The notes: generated from the sequence alone by a model not told the origin. A stretch of DNA of 35,317 nt from Actinoplanes sp. TBRC 11911 (GCF_012933445.1 NZ_JABBNC010000059.1:1-35317); one strand, 5' to 3'. Counted from the stretch's first letter, positions 23,887 through 33,017 are shown. A program made the numbers and translations.

Positions 23887-24717
23887 ATGCACACCTGGTT
23901 CATCACCGGCGCCTCGTCCGGATTCGGTCATGCCCTCGCCCGCGAAGTGCTCGGCCGCGGCGACGCCGTCGTCACGGCCTCGCGCAACCCCGATGTCGAT
24001 GCTGGTCAGACCGGCCGCCTGCTGGCCACCCGCGCCGACGTCAGCGACCCGGCCGAGGTGCACGACGCCCTGGAACGTGGCATCGCCGCCTTCGGGCCGA
24101 TCACCCGGGTCGTCTCCGGCGCCGGCTTCGGGGCGCTCGGCGCGATCGAGGAGCAGCCGGACGAGCTGATCGCCCAGCAGATCGCGGTCAACCTGATCGG
24201 CTCGATCAACGTCGTGCGCGCCGCGGTCGCCCACATGCGTACGGTCGGCGGCGGGCGCGTGTTCCAGTTCTCCAGCTCCGGGGGCGAGGTGGCCGATCCG
24301 GGGATGAGCGTCTACAACGCCACCAAGTTCGGGATCGAGGGCTTCCTGTCGTCGATCGCCATCGAGGTCGCGCCGTTCGGCATCGACGTCACGCTGGTCG
24401 TCCCGGGCGGCAGCGGCACCGGTTTCATGGCCAACATGGTGCGGACCGAGCCGTTGCCGGCCTATGCGGACGGTGTCCTCGGGCAGATCCGGGGGCTGCT
24501 CGCCGGCGACCCGGCAGTGCTGAAGCCGATGTATCGCGTCGATCCCGCCAAGGTCGCGGCGACGATCGCGGACGCGGCGGCCACCAGCCCGGCGCCGCGG
24601 CGGCTGGTGCTGGGCGCGTCCGCGTACGAGTCGGTGCGCCGGGAACTGCAGCAGCGCATCGACGAGCTGGACGGGCAACGTGACCTGGCCTACGCGGCGG
24701 ATCTGAGTGATGCCTGA
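23887..24717 (+). CDS. Short-chain dehydrogenase/reductase
   Basis: 276 residues from the ATG at 23887. The classical SDR pattern is present: TGASSGFG near the N-terminus for NAD(P) binding, SSSGGEVADPG with the catalytic Ser, and YNATK (Tyr and Lys of the active site). A C-terminal part of about 60 residues is longer than in minimal SDRs. There is no clear Shine-Dalgarno, consistent with leaderless translation. It is probably repressed by the divergent TetR protein. The substrate cannot be read from the sequence. Confidence 0.92.
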   Translation: MHTWFITGASSGFGHALAREVLGRGDAVVTASRNPDVDAGQTGRLLATRADVSDPAEVHDALERGIAAFGPITRVVSGAGFGALGAIEEQPDELIAQQIAVNLIGSINVVRAAVAHMRTVGGGRVFQFSSSGGEVADPGMSVYNATKFGIEGFLSSIAIEVAPFGIDVTLVVPGGSGTGFMANMVRTEPLPAYADGVLGQIRGLLAGDPAVLKPMYRVDPAKVAATIADAAATSPAPRRLVLGASAYESVRRELQQRIDELDGQRDLAYAADLSDA

Positions 24718-24807
24718 CCGGTGACGTAACGGATAACGCGGACTGTCGAGCGGGAACGGACAACATGGCCTATTGAACCCAGGTCCTCCGAATTCGTTTG
24801 CCCTTCC

Positions 24808-26400
24808 GTGAAGCCTCCGGAATCGGAATCGGCCCGCATCGAGCACGTGATCGTCCTCATGCTGGAGAACCGTTCCTTCGATCACATGCTCGGCTATCTC
24901 CGGCATCCCGACCCCCGTTTCGACGGCCTGTTGTCCGGGCCATTCTCCAATCCGGACGGTAACGGTGGGAAGGTCGAGGCGACCCCCACGGCGGGCGTGT
25001 CCGTCCAAGTTGAACCCGGTCACACCCATGACGGGGTGATGGCACAGATCGGCGCCACCCGAGTCGCCGGGCAATGGCACACCGACAATCAGGGCTTCGT
25101 CGCCGACTACGAGAACGCCGGGCGGCATCCGCATCAGCATTTTCACGCGGGTTTGTTCGGGCCGGTGTTCGACCGGTTCGTCGCGCTGCGGAACAAGGTT
25201 CGATCGCTGTTCAGCGGACCGCCCGGCGTCACCGGAATCGGGCCGAAGATCATGGAGTGTCAGCCGCCGGAAAACGTTCCGGTGCTGTCCGAGCTGGCCC
25301 TGGGATACGCGGTGAGCACCCGCTGGTTCTCCTCGGTGCCCGGCGAGACGTGGCCCTGCCGGAACTACGCGCACGCGGCGACCTCGGACGGCGAGACCGA
25401 ATGCGTGATCCGCCCGTACTACGATAAAACGATCTTCGAGCTGCTCGCCGAGAACGGGCGCGACTGGCACATCTATCACGACAACATGCCGCAGATCTGG
25501 GCCTTTCCGCGGCTGTACGATTCGCCGGCCGACCATGCCCGCTGGTTCGACCTCGCGGATTTCGCGGAGCACGTGGCGGCCGACACACTGCCGGCCTATT
25601 CGTTCATCGAACCCAACCATCACGCGGAACGGCTCCACGTCGGCGAGGTCGCCGACTCGCGCAAGAGCAACAGCCAGCACCCGGGCAACAACCTGCCCGA
25701 GGACCAGACCGACGGCGGCTCCGACTTCCGGCGGGGTGAGACGTTGATCGCGTCGATCTACGAGGTGCTGCGCACCCATCCCGACGTGTTCGAAAAGACG
25801 CTGCTCGTCGTCAACTACGACGAGCACGGAGGGTTCTACGACCACGTTCCGCCGCCGGGCGGGATTCCCGGTCCGCGAGACCCGCGGGGGTGGCTGGCAC
25901 GGCTTCAGGGCGCGCTGTTCACCCGGAAAGTCACGGCGTTCGACTTCACCCTGCTCGGCCCGCGAGTGCCGAACCTGTTCATCTCCCCGTACATCAGCGC
26001 CGGCACGATCGACGATGTCGTCCGCGAGCATGCCGCGATTCCGGCCACTCTGCGGGCGCTTTTCGCGCCGGACGCCGACCCGCTGACCCGCCGTGACGCC
26101 TGGGCAACCCCGTTTCATGAGGTGCTGAATCTCGACAAGCCCCGGCGCGGTGCGGATCTCCCGGACCTGTCGGCGTTCGCGGGGGAGTTGCCGAGGATCC
26201 AGGAGCCGGAAACCGCGGCGGCGACCACGACGAGCCCGGTCCCGGCCGAATTCGAGCCGTTCTACCAGCAATCCGAGCTGGTGGCGCGGCATCTTCGAAG
26301 TGTCGGCGAGCCCGAGATGCGAACGCTGGGACGGCACCGCGACGGACCCCGGGTCACGCACATGTTCCAGCAAGCGGCGATCCGGCATCGCTCCAATTAG
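24808..26400 (+). CDS. Phosphoesterase of the phospholipase C/acid phosphatase family
   Basis: 530 residues. The family signature is clear: IEHVIVLMLENRSFDHMLGY at residues about 11-30 (metal-binding Glu and Asn), FIEPNHH mid-protein and VVNYDEHGGFYDHVPPPGG further on. These belong to the PF04185 group of bacterial phospholipases C and acid phosphatases. Most secreted members begin with a Tat signal peptide, but this one starts directly with the catalytic domain, and no start codon further upstream would add one, so it is probably cytoplasmic. The GTG at 24808 is the only sensible start and has a poor ribosome binding site. A bulged hairpin follows its stop. Confidence 0.88.
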   Translation: MKPPESESARIEHVIVLMLENRSFDHMLGYLRHPDPRFDGLLSGPFSNPDGNGGKVEATPTAGVSVQVEPGHTHDGVMAQIGATRVAGQWHTDNQGFVADYENAGRHPHQHFHAGLFGPVFDRFVALRNKVRSLFSGPPGVTGIGPKIMECQPPENVPVLSELALGYAVSTRWFSSVPGETWPCRNYAHAATSDGETECVIRPYYDKTIFELLAENGRDWHIYHDNMPQIWAFPRLYDSPADHARWFDLADFAEHVAADTLPAYSFIEPNHHAERLHVGEVADSRKSNSQHPGNNLPEDQTDGGSDFRRGETLIASIYEVLRTHPDVFEKTLLVVNYDEHGGFYDHVPPPGGIPGPRDPRGWLARLQGALFTRKVTAFDFTLLGPRVPNLFISPYISAGTIDDVVREHAAIPATLRALFAPDADPLTRRDAWATPFHEVLNLDKPRRGADLPDLSAFAGELPRIQEPETAAATTTSPVPAEFEPFYQQSELVARHLRSVGEPEMRTLGRHRDGPRVTHMFQQAAIRHRSN

Positions 26401-26444
26401 GGCACCGGCTCGTCTGCCCAGGATGAGGCGCCCGCCGGTTGCCC
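26400..26444. terminator. Possible terminator after the phosphoesterase gene
   Basis: GGGCACCGGC at 26400-26409 can pair with GCCGGTTGCCC at 26434-26444 with one bulged base. The loop is long and there is no T-run, so the call is weak. Confidence 0.3.
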
Positions 26445-26501
26445 GGGCCATGGTCGGCCCTGGGTAACGGCGGTCATTTCGGTCCGGGAGGAGCAACGCA
26501 A

Positions 26502-27041
26502 ATGGCTATCGACACTTTCATGGTCTACGTCGGGGTGTATCCGAGCGTCGCGCTGGCGGAGGAGGACTACGACGCGGTGAAGGATCTGCACGTCAAGGCG
26601 AACTTGATCGACGCGTATGACGCCGCGCTGATAGAGCGCCGCCCCGACGGCAAGACGAAGATCGTCAAGAAGCATGAAACGCCGACCCGGGTCGGTGGGG
26701 TGCTGGGCGGCGGCATCGGCTTGGGAACCGGGCTGGTCGTCGCGCTGTTCCCGTTCGCGGCGCTCGGTGGGGGGCTGCTCGCGGCGACGACCGCCGGAGG
26801 TGCCCTGCTCGGATCGCTGACCGGGCACGCCGCCGCCGGGATGAGCCGCCGCGACCTGAAAGAGCTCGGCGAGCACCTGGACAGCGGGCAGGCCGGCCTG
26901 CTGGTCGTGGCCGTGTCCGACATGGGGGCGAAGGTGGAACGGGCCCTGCGCCGCGCCCAGAAGGTGGAGGCCCGGCAGATCAAGGCGGACATCGCCGAGA
27001 TCGAGCAGGACGCCAAGGCGGCGGGCGCGGACGCCGGGTGA
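26502..27041 (+). CDS. DUF1269-type membrane protein
   Basis: 179 residues from the ATG at 26502, seven bases after GGGAGGAG; the open frame extends upstream without a better site. The N-terminal half has MVYVGVYPSVALAEEDYDAV, typical of DUF1269 proteins. A glycine-rich hydrophobic hairpin (GVLGGGIGLGTGLVVALFPF, then GGALLGSLTGHAAAG) and a helical, charged tail follow. The glycine-rich middle could insert into membrane. Function is not established for the family. The gene stands alone on the plus strand. Confidence 0.85.
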   Translation: MAIDTFMVYVGVYPSVALAEEDYDAVKDLHVKANLIDAYDAALIERRPDGKTKIVKKHETPTRVGGVLGGGIGLGTGLVVALFPFAALGGGLLAATTAGGALLGSLTGHAAAGMSRRDLKELGEHLDSGQAGLLVVAVSDMGAKVERALRRAQKVEARQIKADIAEIEQDAKAAGADAG

Positions 27042-27160
27042 CTTCGGAACCCGCGTATGGCCGTGGGCACATCCGGCCCGTGCCGAGCCGGATGATGCCA
27101 CCGGCGGAGTAACTTGCCTCGAAGTGGCGGTGGACAGCGCCATGGAGGAGGTCATCCGGC

Positions 27161-28528
27161 ATGACTCACCCGAATTCGCCGGCCGAATTGCGCGCCGGAT
27201 TCCTGGGTAACGTCGTATTGCCCGCCGATGCGGGCTATGACGACGCGCGAGCGATTTACAACGGCATGATCGATCGGCGCCCGTCGGTTATCGCGCAGTG
27301 CGAGAACGTCGAGGACGTGATCCGGGCGATTCGCTACGGGCGGGAGACCGGGACGGAGATCGCCGTCCGGGGCGGCGGGCACGGTGTGGCCGGCAAGGCG
27401 CTCACCGACGGTGGCATCGTCATCGACCTTCGCCGGATGCACGCCGTCACCGTTGATCCCGAGGCCCGGACGGCACGGGTCGACGGGGGAGCACTGATGT
27501 CGCACCTCGACGAGGCAACCCAGCCGTACGGGCTGGCCACCACCGGCGGACGCGTCTCCAGCACCGGGGTCGCCGGCTTCGCGCTCGGCGGCGGGTCCGG
27601 CTGGTTCGAGCGCAAGTTCGGGCTGGCCTCGGACAACCTGCTGTCGGTCGACCTGGTGACCGCCGACGGCGAGCTCGTGCGGGCCAGCGCGGACAGCCAT
27701 CCCGACCTGTTCTGGGCGCTGCACGGCGGCGGCGGCAACTTCGGCGTGGCGACCTCGCTCACCTTCCGGCTGCACAGCCTGCCCACGGTCACCGCCATCC
27801 TGCTGCTGTGGCGCCCGGAGGCGGGGCCCGAGGTCGTACGGGCGTACCGGGAATTCATGAAGTCGGCGCCGGACGAGGTCGGTGGCGCTTTCAGTTACGC
27901 CACCGCGCCGGACGCCCCGTTCGTCCCCGACGACCTGGTGGGCGAGCTGGCCTGCTCGGTGCTGATCACGTACGCGGGGAGCGAGTCGGAGGCGCGCGAC
28001 GTGTCCGCGGCCATGCTGAAGCTCGGTCACGAGGGCGCGCTGATCGGCGAGCTGCCGTACACCGAACTCCAGTCCCGCGGTGACCGGCCGCCGGGCTCGC
28101 GCAACTACTACTCGGCGGAGTATCTCGGCGGGTTCCCGGACGAGGCCGCCGACCGCTTCGGCGCGCGAGCCCGCGACATGCTCGTGCCGTCGCGGTCGTC
28201 GCAGGCGCTGTTCGCGCTCGGCGGGGCGGTCACCAACGGGGTGTCCGACCATCCGATTCCGTGGCGCCGGGCCGAGTGGGCGGTCCACCCGTACGGGATG
28301 TGGGATGTTCCCGAGGACGACGCGCGGGTCATGAAGTGGGGCCGCGACCTCATCGCTGATGTCCGGCCGTGGTCCGTCGGCGCCGTGTATCTCAACTTCA
28401 TCGGCGATGAGGGCAACGATCGGATCGTGGCGGGGCTCGGCGAGGAGAACTATCGGCGTCTGGTGGCCACGAAGGATCGCTACGACCCGGACAACGTCTT
28501 CCACCTCAACCAGAACATCAAGCCGTAG
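27161..28528 (+). CDS. FAD-linked oxidoreductase of the BBE type
   Basis: 455 residues from the ATG at 27161, with GGAGGAGG at 27144-27151. The N-terminal FAD_binding_4 domain contains VRGGGHGVAG with His74, the usual site of covalent FAD attachment, and GGRVSSTGVAGFALGGGSGW. There is no Cys at the second attachment position, so the flavin would be attached only once. The C-terminus DPDNVFHLNQNIKP is the BBE domain signature. The substrate is unknown. The last 11 bp overlap the convergent transporter gene. Confidence 0.92.
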   Translation: MTHPNSPAELRAGFLGNVVLPADAGYDDARAIYNGMIDRRPSVIAQCENVEDVIRAIRYGRETGTEIAVRGGGHGVAGKALTDGGIVIDLRRMHAVTVDPEARTARVDGGALMSHLDEATQPYGLATTGGRVSSTGVAGFALGGGSGWFERKFGLASDNLLSVDLVTADGELVRASADSHPDLFWALHGGGGNFGVATSLTFRLHSLPTVTAILLLWRPEAGPEVVRAYREFMKSAPDEVGGAFSYATAPDAPFVPDDLVGELACSVLITYAGSESEARDVSAAMLKLGHEGALIGELPYTELQSRGDRPPGSRNYYSAEYLGGFPDEAADRFGARARDMLVPSRSSQALFALGGAVTNGVSDHPIPWRRAEWAVHPYGMWDVPEDDARVMKWGRDLIADVRPWSVGAVYLNFIGDEGNDRIVAGLGEENYRRLVATKDRYDPDNVFHLNQNIKP

Positions 28529-29438
28529 CCGAGCCGACCGTGGCCGTGGCGGGTTTGTGCCGGACCACCGTCGGCGAATGCGCGAGCCCGGTCACACCGA
28601 CCACCACCAGCGCGGCCGCTCCGGCCAGCGCCGCCAGCCCGCCGGCGCTGCTGGGGAAGTGCGCGTTGAACGCGAGCACCCCGATGAAGTAGCTCGCGAC
28701 CGGGTTCGTGATGGTCATCGCGGTCACCGCCAGCGACAGCGACCCGGTCGCGAACGCGTCCTGCTCCAGGATGAAGCCGCTGACGTTGGCCGCCGCGAGC
28801 AGATAACCGGGCCAGTCCGTCGCGGTGGCGGCGACGCCGTTGTGGAACAGATCGTCGGTGGTGATCTTCAGCAGTGCCGCGCTGATCGCGAAGAAGACGC
28901 CGGCGCCGATCGCGATCGGCACCGCGCGTACCGCGTGGTGGCGGCCGGCCGCGCTGAGCACGAGCAACCCGACGAACGCGCCCGCGCACACGGTGGCCAC
29001 CAGGACCCGCTCCCGGTTCACGACTCCGGCGTGCGGAGCGGTGCCCGGCACCGAGATGAAGATGGCGATGCCGGCGCAGATCGCCGCCGCCGAGCCCAGC
29101 TCCAGCAACCGGGGCCGGCGGTGATCCCACAGCGCCGCCAGCCACAGCGTGAAGATCAGCTGGCTGACCAGGAGCACCTGGACGACCGCCACCGACCCGA
29201 AGTACAGCGCCGCGGCCTGCACCAGCGACCCGCCCACGTTCGCGGCGGTGCCCCACAGCCAGACCCGGTCGCGCCCCAGGCGGCGGGCGGTCCGCAACAC
29301 CGGGAGCGCGGTGGCGACGCCGGTCGCGGCCGGCGGCGGGGGATCGGCGTTGACCGCCATGTGGGCCGCGTGCTGCTGCAGCGCGGCCGACGCGGCGAAC
29401 AACAGCGCCGACAGCAGACCGAGAACGACCGAGACCAT
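28518..29438 (-). CDS. DMT-superfamily membrane transporter
   Basis: 306 residues with about nine or ten hydrophobic segments throughout (VLGLLSALLFAASAALQQHA at the start, LAALAGAAALVVVGVTGLA near the end). The early LFAASAALQQHAA motif resembles the NIPA/EamA-like DMT transporters of actinobacteria. The likely start is the ATG at 29438. It is convergent with and slightly overlaps the FAD oxidoreductase. The transported compound is not predictable. Confidence 0.82.
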   Translation of the reverse strand: MVSVVLGLLSALLFAASAALQQHAAHMAVNADPPPPAATGVATALPVLRTARRLGRDRVWLWGTAANVGGSLVQAAALYFGSVAVVQVLLVSQLIFTLWLAALWDHRRPRLLELGSAAAICAGIAIFISVPGTAPHAGVVNRERVLVATVCAGAFVGLLVLSAAGRHHAVRAVPIAIGAGVFFAISAALLKITTDDLFHNGVAATATDWPGYLLAAANVSGFILEQDAFATGSLSLAVTAMTITNPVASYFIGVLAFNAHFPSSAGGLAALAGAAALVVVGVTGLAHSPTVVRHKPATATVGSATA

Positions 29439-29578
29439 GCGGCCTGTCTAGCGTCACGCCGATCTGTTACGGAAGGCGTGCGCAGCGTGACAACGGTCCC
29501 AATCAGCTGGAACGCGCGCGACGCACCGTCGAGGCGTACCGGGAATGCCCGGAATTTCGCCTTAAATCCCTCGTCGCT

Positions 29579-29610
29579 CTGGTGATCAACTTCGCCCTGG
29601 TGATCAACTT
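29579..29610. repeat. Short tandem repeat in the 228-bp gap
   Basis: CTGGTGATCAACTT occurs at 29579-29592 and again at 29597-29610, an 18-bp period. Each copy contains the palindrome TTGATCAA in shortened form. No gene is evident between 29439 and 29666. A regulator site is possible but there is no other support. Confidence 0.35.
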
Positions 29611-29666
29611 TGGGTCGTTCCGCGCCTTGGCGGGCCTTGACACCAGCAGGTCCTGGTAAGAAGCCA

Positions 29667-30287
29667 CTAGCTGACACTCGCTTCCTGTCGTCGTTGCCAT
29701 ACGGGGAAAAGGGCACCGTCGGCCAGCACTCGCAGCACCCGGTCGACACGCAGATAGCCGGCGATATGGGCGGTCACCGCGTTGATTGACGCCGGCGAGG
29801 TGACCACCACGGGCAGGCTGCCGACGTCGAGCAGGTGTTCCACGGTCGCCGCGTCGCGCAGCAGTTCGGCGGGGCGGTGGCGTACCGGGGTCGGGACCAC
29901 GTCGTGCCAGGGAAGATGCTCGCGCAGCTGGGCGATCATGAGCTGCGTCATGGCCCGTCGCGTCGCCCCGAAGATCAGCAGCAGCTCGTCCTCCGCCGCG
30001 ATCTCGGCGAGGCGGCCCACCACCGACTCCGGATGCCAGTCGGCGTCGCCCTCGCGGACCGCCGCCACCGTCAGCGTCGGCCGGCTCTGCACCTCCCACC
30101 AGCTCGCCTCGGGCTCCCGGACGACCGTGGGCTCGTGCCGTCGCACCGTGACGCGGTGCCCCCGGAAATCGGCCGGTACCGCCGTCAACTCGCGCCGTGT
30201 CGTGAAACTCTGCCAGAGCAAGGCCGTCACCCCAAGCCGTTCTCGATCCCGGTACCGGGCGTGTCCGGCACTGCGACCAGGCTGCAT
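29667..30287 (-). CDS. Hypothetical protein
   Basis: 206 residues from the ATG at 30287; a GTG at 30230 would give a 187-residue form that starts VTALLWQSFTTRREL, and I cannot decide between them. The product is soluble, with a mixed alpha/beta pattern (ELLLIFGATRRAMTQLMIAQ; LDVGSLPVVVTSP; DRVLRVLADGALFPVWQR). I do not recognise the family. It follows the hydrogenase small subunit and NifU-like genes on the same strand after 136 bp, so it could belong to that transcript, but nothing in its sequence ties it to hydrogenase maturation. Confidence 0.55.
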   Translation of the reverse strand: MQPGRSAGHARYRDRERLGVTALLWQSFTTRRELTAVPADFRGHRVTVRRHEPTVVREPEASWWEVQSRPTLTVAAVREGDADWHPESVVGRLAEIAAEDELLLIFGATRRAMTQLMIAQLREHLPWHDVVPTPVRHRPAELLRDAATVEHLLDVGSLPVVVTSPASINAVTAHIAGYLRVDRVLRVLADGALFPVWQRRQEASVS

Positions 30288-30423
30288 GACTCTTCGTCAC
30301 CGGCACCAGACCCATCTGTGTCCACCCAGTACTGGAGTCGTGCGCCCCGGCGAAAATGCTGGTCGGAGGACTAGCGGACAGTTGTGTCCGGGGACCCCTC
30401 TTCCTCCCGAGGGATGTCATGAG

Positions 30424-30879
30424 TCAGGGTCGGGGTCGCACGGAGATCTGCAGCAGCGGCGGCGGAAGTTCACAATCGATCCCGTACGCCTCCGGAGCCG
30501 CCCGCCGCACCAGGGCCTCGATGTCGCGCAGCGCCGTCCGGGACCCGCAGCCCCGCTGGATGCCGCGCACCCGCAGCCGCACCACGCCGGCCTCGTCGAT
30601 GCCCAGGTAGTCGGCGTCCACCCCGTCGAGGGCGACCCTGATCCGCTCCTCCATCGGCACCGGATGCAGGTCGTGCACCAGCAGCAGGCTCGCCACGAGC
30701 GGATCCCGGCACAGCTCGGCAACCCGCTGCGGGCCGAGCGCCGCCACGATCCGGGCCAGGCCGTCGCCGTACAGGCCGACCAGGCTCCCGGCCAGCTCCT
30801 CACCGAGCTCCCCGGCCCGCGGGTCGGCGCAGTTCCGCAGGTCGCCGAGGATGCGATCGATGTCCTCGGCGGTCGTCAC
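30424..30879 (-). CDS. NifU-like protein linked to the hydrogenase small subunit
   Basis: 151 residues from the GTG at 30879, which overlaps the stop of the hydrogenase gene as GTGA, a sign of translational coupling. The C-terminal half (GIDEAGVVRLRVRGIQRGCG, then SRTALRDIEALVRRAAPEA) matches the NifU C-terminal domain in layout, but only one Cys of the usual CxxC is present (RGCGSR), with another Cys near the end (GIDCEL). NifU domains help to supply Fe-S clusters, and the small subunit needs three. Small NifU-like genes occur in group 1h hydrogenase operons. The loss of one Cys makes the exact role uncertain. Confidence 0.7.
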   Translation of the reverse strand: MTTAEDIDRILGDLRNCADPRAGELGEELAGSLVGLYGDGLARIVAALGPQRVAELCRDPLVASLLLVHDLHPVPMEERIRVALDGVDADYLGIDEAGVVRLRVRGIQRGCGSRTALRDIEALVRRAAPEAYGIDCELPPPLLQISVRPRP

Positions 30880-31895
30880 GGGGTGCCCGCCACGCGCAGC
30901 GTGAAGCCGCGCAACATGTGGATCAGCGGCGTATTGTCCTCGTCCGGCGCCTCCGGGGCATCTGGCGTCTCCATGAACGGCATGAATTTGTCCGGGAAGC
31001 CCGGCATCGTGCACGCGATACAGATGCCGCCCACGTTCGGGCAGCCACCGACGCCGTTGATCCATCCGCGTTTGGGGACGTTGCAGCGCACCACCTGACC
31101 CCAGCAGCCGACCTTGACCAGGCAGTTCGACGAGCCGTACCCGCTCGCGTAGTCGCTCTGGTCGTAGAACGAGGCCCGGTCGCATCCGGAGTGGACGGTC
31201 TGCTCGAACAGCCAGCGCGGCCGCAGCGACTCGTCCAGCGACATCTGCGGCGCCTGGCCGCCCACCTGGTAGAGCAGTTGCAGGATCGTCTCGGCCAGGT
31301 TGTCGGGAAGGGTGGGGCAGCCCGGCACGCACACGATCGGCATCCCGGCCTTCGACTTCCAGTCCCAGCCCAGATAATCGGGCACCCCCATGGCCCCGGT
31401 CGGGTTGCCGGCCATCGCGTGGATTCCCCCGTACGCGGCGCACGTGCCCACGGCCATCACGGCGGTGGCTTTGGGCGCGAGCCGATCGATCCACTCGGAC
31501 GCGGTGATCGGCTGCCCGCTCGACGGGTCGTTGCCGAAGCCGCTCCAATAACCGTCGGTCTTGTTGCCCTCGTCGGGCACCGACCCCTCGACGATCAGGA
31601 TGAACGGGTCGAGCTCGCCCCGGTCGGCGCGGTGCCACCATTCGATGAAACTGCCATCGCCCTGGTCCGGACCGCTGTCGAAGTCGAAATAGGGCCAATG
31701 CAGCGCGACCTCGGGCAAACCCGGCAGCGCACCGGCCACGATCTCCTCGATGCTCGGCTGGGTGGCAGCCGTGAGCGCGACGGACTCGCCGTCACAGCTG
31801 AGCCCGCCGTTCATCCACAGTATGTGCAGAACCTGTCCGGCCTCCACCGGGCGGATGGTATGCCTGTCCGGCTCCCGGCAAAAGAGCGCTGTCAC
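30876..31895 (-). CDS. hhyS: [NiFe] hydrogenase small subunit, group 1h type
   Basis: 339 residues. The N-terminus has LSCDGESVALTAATQPSIEE, with Asp beside the first cluster Cys, as in oxygen-tolerant actinobacterial-type (group 1h, formerly group 5) hydrogenases, where Asp replaces a Cys at the proximal cluster. Further signatures are VGTCAAYGGIHAMAGNPTGA, CVPGCPT, VHSGCDRASFY and GCPNVGGICIACTMPGFPDK. No Tat signal is present, in line with this group's small subunits. In the cell it would carry electrons from H2 oxidation by the large subunit. The gene for that large subunit, normally adjacent, is absent from the window; instead the NifU-like gene follows with overlap. The start GTG at 31895 may be a few codons too early. 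Confidence 0.88.
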   Translation of the reverse strand: MTALFCREPDRHTIRPVEAGQVLHILWMNGGLSCDGESVALTAATQPSIEEIVAGALPGLPEVALHWPYFDFDSGPDQGDGSFIEWWHRADRGELDPFILIVEGSVPDEGNKTDGYWSGFGNDPSSGQPITASEWIDRLAPKATAVMAVGTCAAYGGIHAMAGNPTGAMGVPDYLGWDWKSKAGMPIVCVPGCPTLPDNLAETILQLLYQVGGQAPQMSLDESLRPRWLFEQTVHSGCDRASFYDQSDYASGYGSSNCLVKVGCWGQVVRCNVPKRGWINGVGGCPNVGGICIACTMPGFPDKFMPFMETPDAPEAPDEDNTPLIHMLRGFTLRVAGTP

Positions 31896-31931
31896 TCGTA
31901 CGGGTGGGTCCGCTCACCGTAAGCTGAACCG

Positions 31932-32447
31932 ATGGCGGAGAAGATCGAGATCGTCCCGCTCGAGGTGGTGTCCCGCCCGTTCCCGGCGCGCCCCGCCGCG
32001 CTTCCCGACGTCCGCGACTTCGTGCGCCGCCAGCTCCTCGGCACCACGGTCACCGACGACGACATCCGCGTGCTGTGCGAGCGAGTCGCCGACGTCCTGC
32101 TCGAGGGCGCCGGCGCCGCCGGCCAGATCCAGGTGTCCCTGCGCATCTTCCCCGACTCGGCCGAGGTCGACGTCCTTTTCGTCCCTTCCGCCGGTACGCC
32201 TCCCCGCCTGCCCGCCGCGCCCTCGAACCCGGATCAGCCGGCTTCCGCACCGCCGGCGTCCCCGGCCCCGTCCTTCGCGGCGTGGCTGCGGGCGCGGCTG
32301 CAGCGCGAGGGCCTGACGATGGAGGCAGCGGCACGCCGCCTGGACGTGTCCACAAAGACGATCAGCCGCTGGGCGGGCGGCACCACCGAGCCACGAATGC
32401 GCGACCTGTACCGAATCCGCGAGGTCTTCGGCGAGCCGTTCAAATAG
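31932..32447 (+). CDS. Protein with C-terminal XRE-type helix-turn-helix
   Basis: 171 residues. The N-terminal part (about 1-80, RDFVRRQLLGTTVTDDDIRV, then IQVSLRIFPDSAEVDVLFVP) is an unfamiliar alpha/beta domain. A Pro/Ala/Ser-rich linker (about 85-115) joins it to a helix-turn-helix (LTMEAAARRLDVSTKTISRW, about 130-149). The gene is divergent from the hydrogenase small subunit gene with only 36 bp between the starts, so it may regulate that operon. No operator is evident in the gap. Confidence 0.65.
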   Translation: MAEKIEIVPLEVVSRPFPARPAALPDVRDFVRRQLLGTTVTDDDIRVLCERVADVLLEGAGAAGQIQVSLRIFPDSAEVDVLFVPSAGTPPRLPAAPSNPDQPASAPPASPAPSFAAWLRARLQREGLTMEAAARRLDVSTKTISRWAGGTTEPRMRDLYRIREVFGEPFK

Positions 32448-32471
32448 GCGTCGCTTGCTAGCCTCGGCCGA

Positions 32472-33017
32472 GTGAGCGGGCGGCGACCGCATGCGGGACC
32501 CGGCGAAGGTCCGACGACGTCGGGCCGTCGCGGTGGCGACGCGTCGCCGTCGCCCGGAATCAGGAGCGTGGCCGAAGCACACGAGGAGATCGCCGCCGCC
32601 CTGCGCGCGGGCCGGCCCAGCGAGATTGGCCTTTATTCGCGCTCCGGGGCGCTTTCGAATCGTGAAGTCCTCGATCAGGGCTCGGGGCTTCCTCGCTCGG
32701 CGGAAAGTGTCCGGCACTACGCCGAGCTGGCGGAGGTCGATTTTCGCGGCGCGCACATCGAAATCGTGGAAAGCGCGGACGACGTCGCCTATCTGGACTT
32801 CCAAGGCGCGGTGGCCCGGACCGACGCGTTCGGGGTGCAGCTCGGCCCGGCCGCTTTCCAGGATGAAGAGACACTGGTACGGACGCTCGGACACGAGAGT
32901 GTGCACGTGCGGCAGCATGAGGAGGGCCGGATCACGACGGTGACGGGCCCGTTGGAAGATGAGGCGTACAAGGCCGAAAATGGCTTTGTCGCGGCATGGA
33001 GGAGAAACCGCGAATGA
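32472..33017 (+). CDS. Protein with HExxH zinc-peptidase motif
   Basis: 181 residues from the GTG at 32472, with no good ribosome binding site. The C-terminal part holds TLGHESVHVRQHEEG, an HExxH motif with a further His close by, and later DEAYKAENGF, where an acidic third ligand could lie. This is the layout of small zincin metallopeptidases and of metallopeptidase-type toxin domains. The N-terminal 50 residues are low complexity and lack a signal peptide, so it probably acts in the cytoplasm. It overlaps the next gene by four bases (ATGA). The target is unknown. Confidence 0.6.
   Translation: MSGRRPHAGPGEGPTTSGRRGGDASPSPGIRSVAEAHEEIAAALRAGRPSEIGLYSRSGALSNREVLDQGSGLPRSAESVRHYAELAEVDFRGAHIEIVESADDVAYLDFQGAVARTDAFGVQLGPAAFQDEETLVRTLGHESVHVRQHEEGRITTVTGPLEDEAYKAENGFVAAWRRNRE

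Noticed and set aside
23866..26496. 876-codon open frame antisense to the SDR and phosphoesterase genes
   Set aside because: Low-complexity shadow of two well-supported genes on the other strand.
28359..29585. Plus-strand 408-codon open frame across the DMT transporter
   Set aside because: Arg/Gly-rich shadow of the transporter gene, which has clear membrane helices on the other strand.
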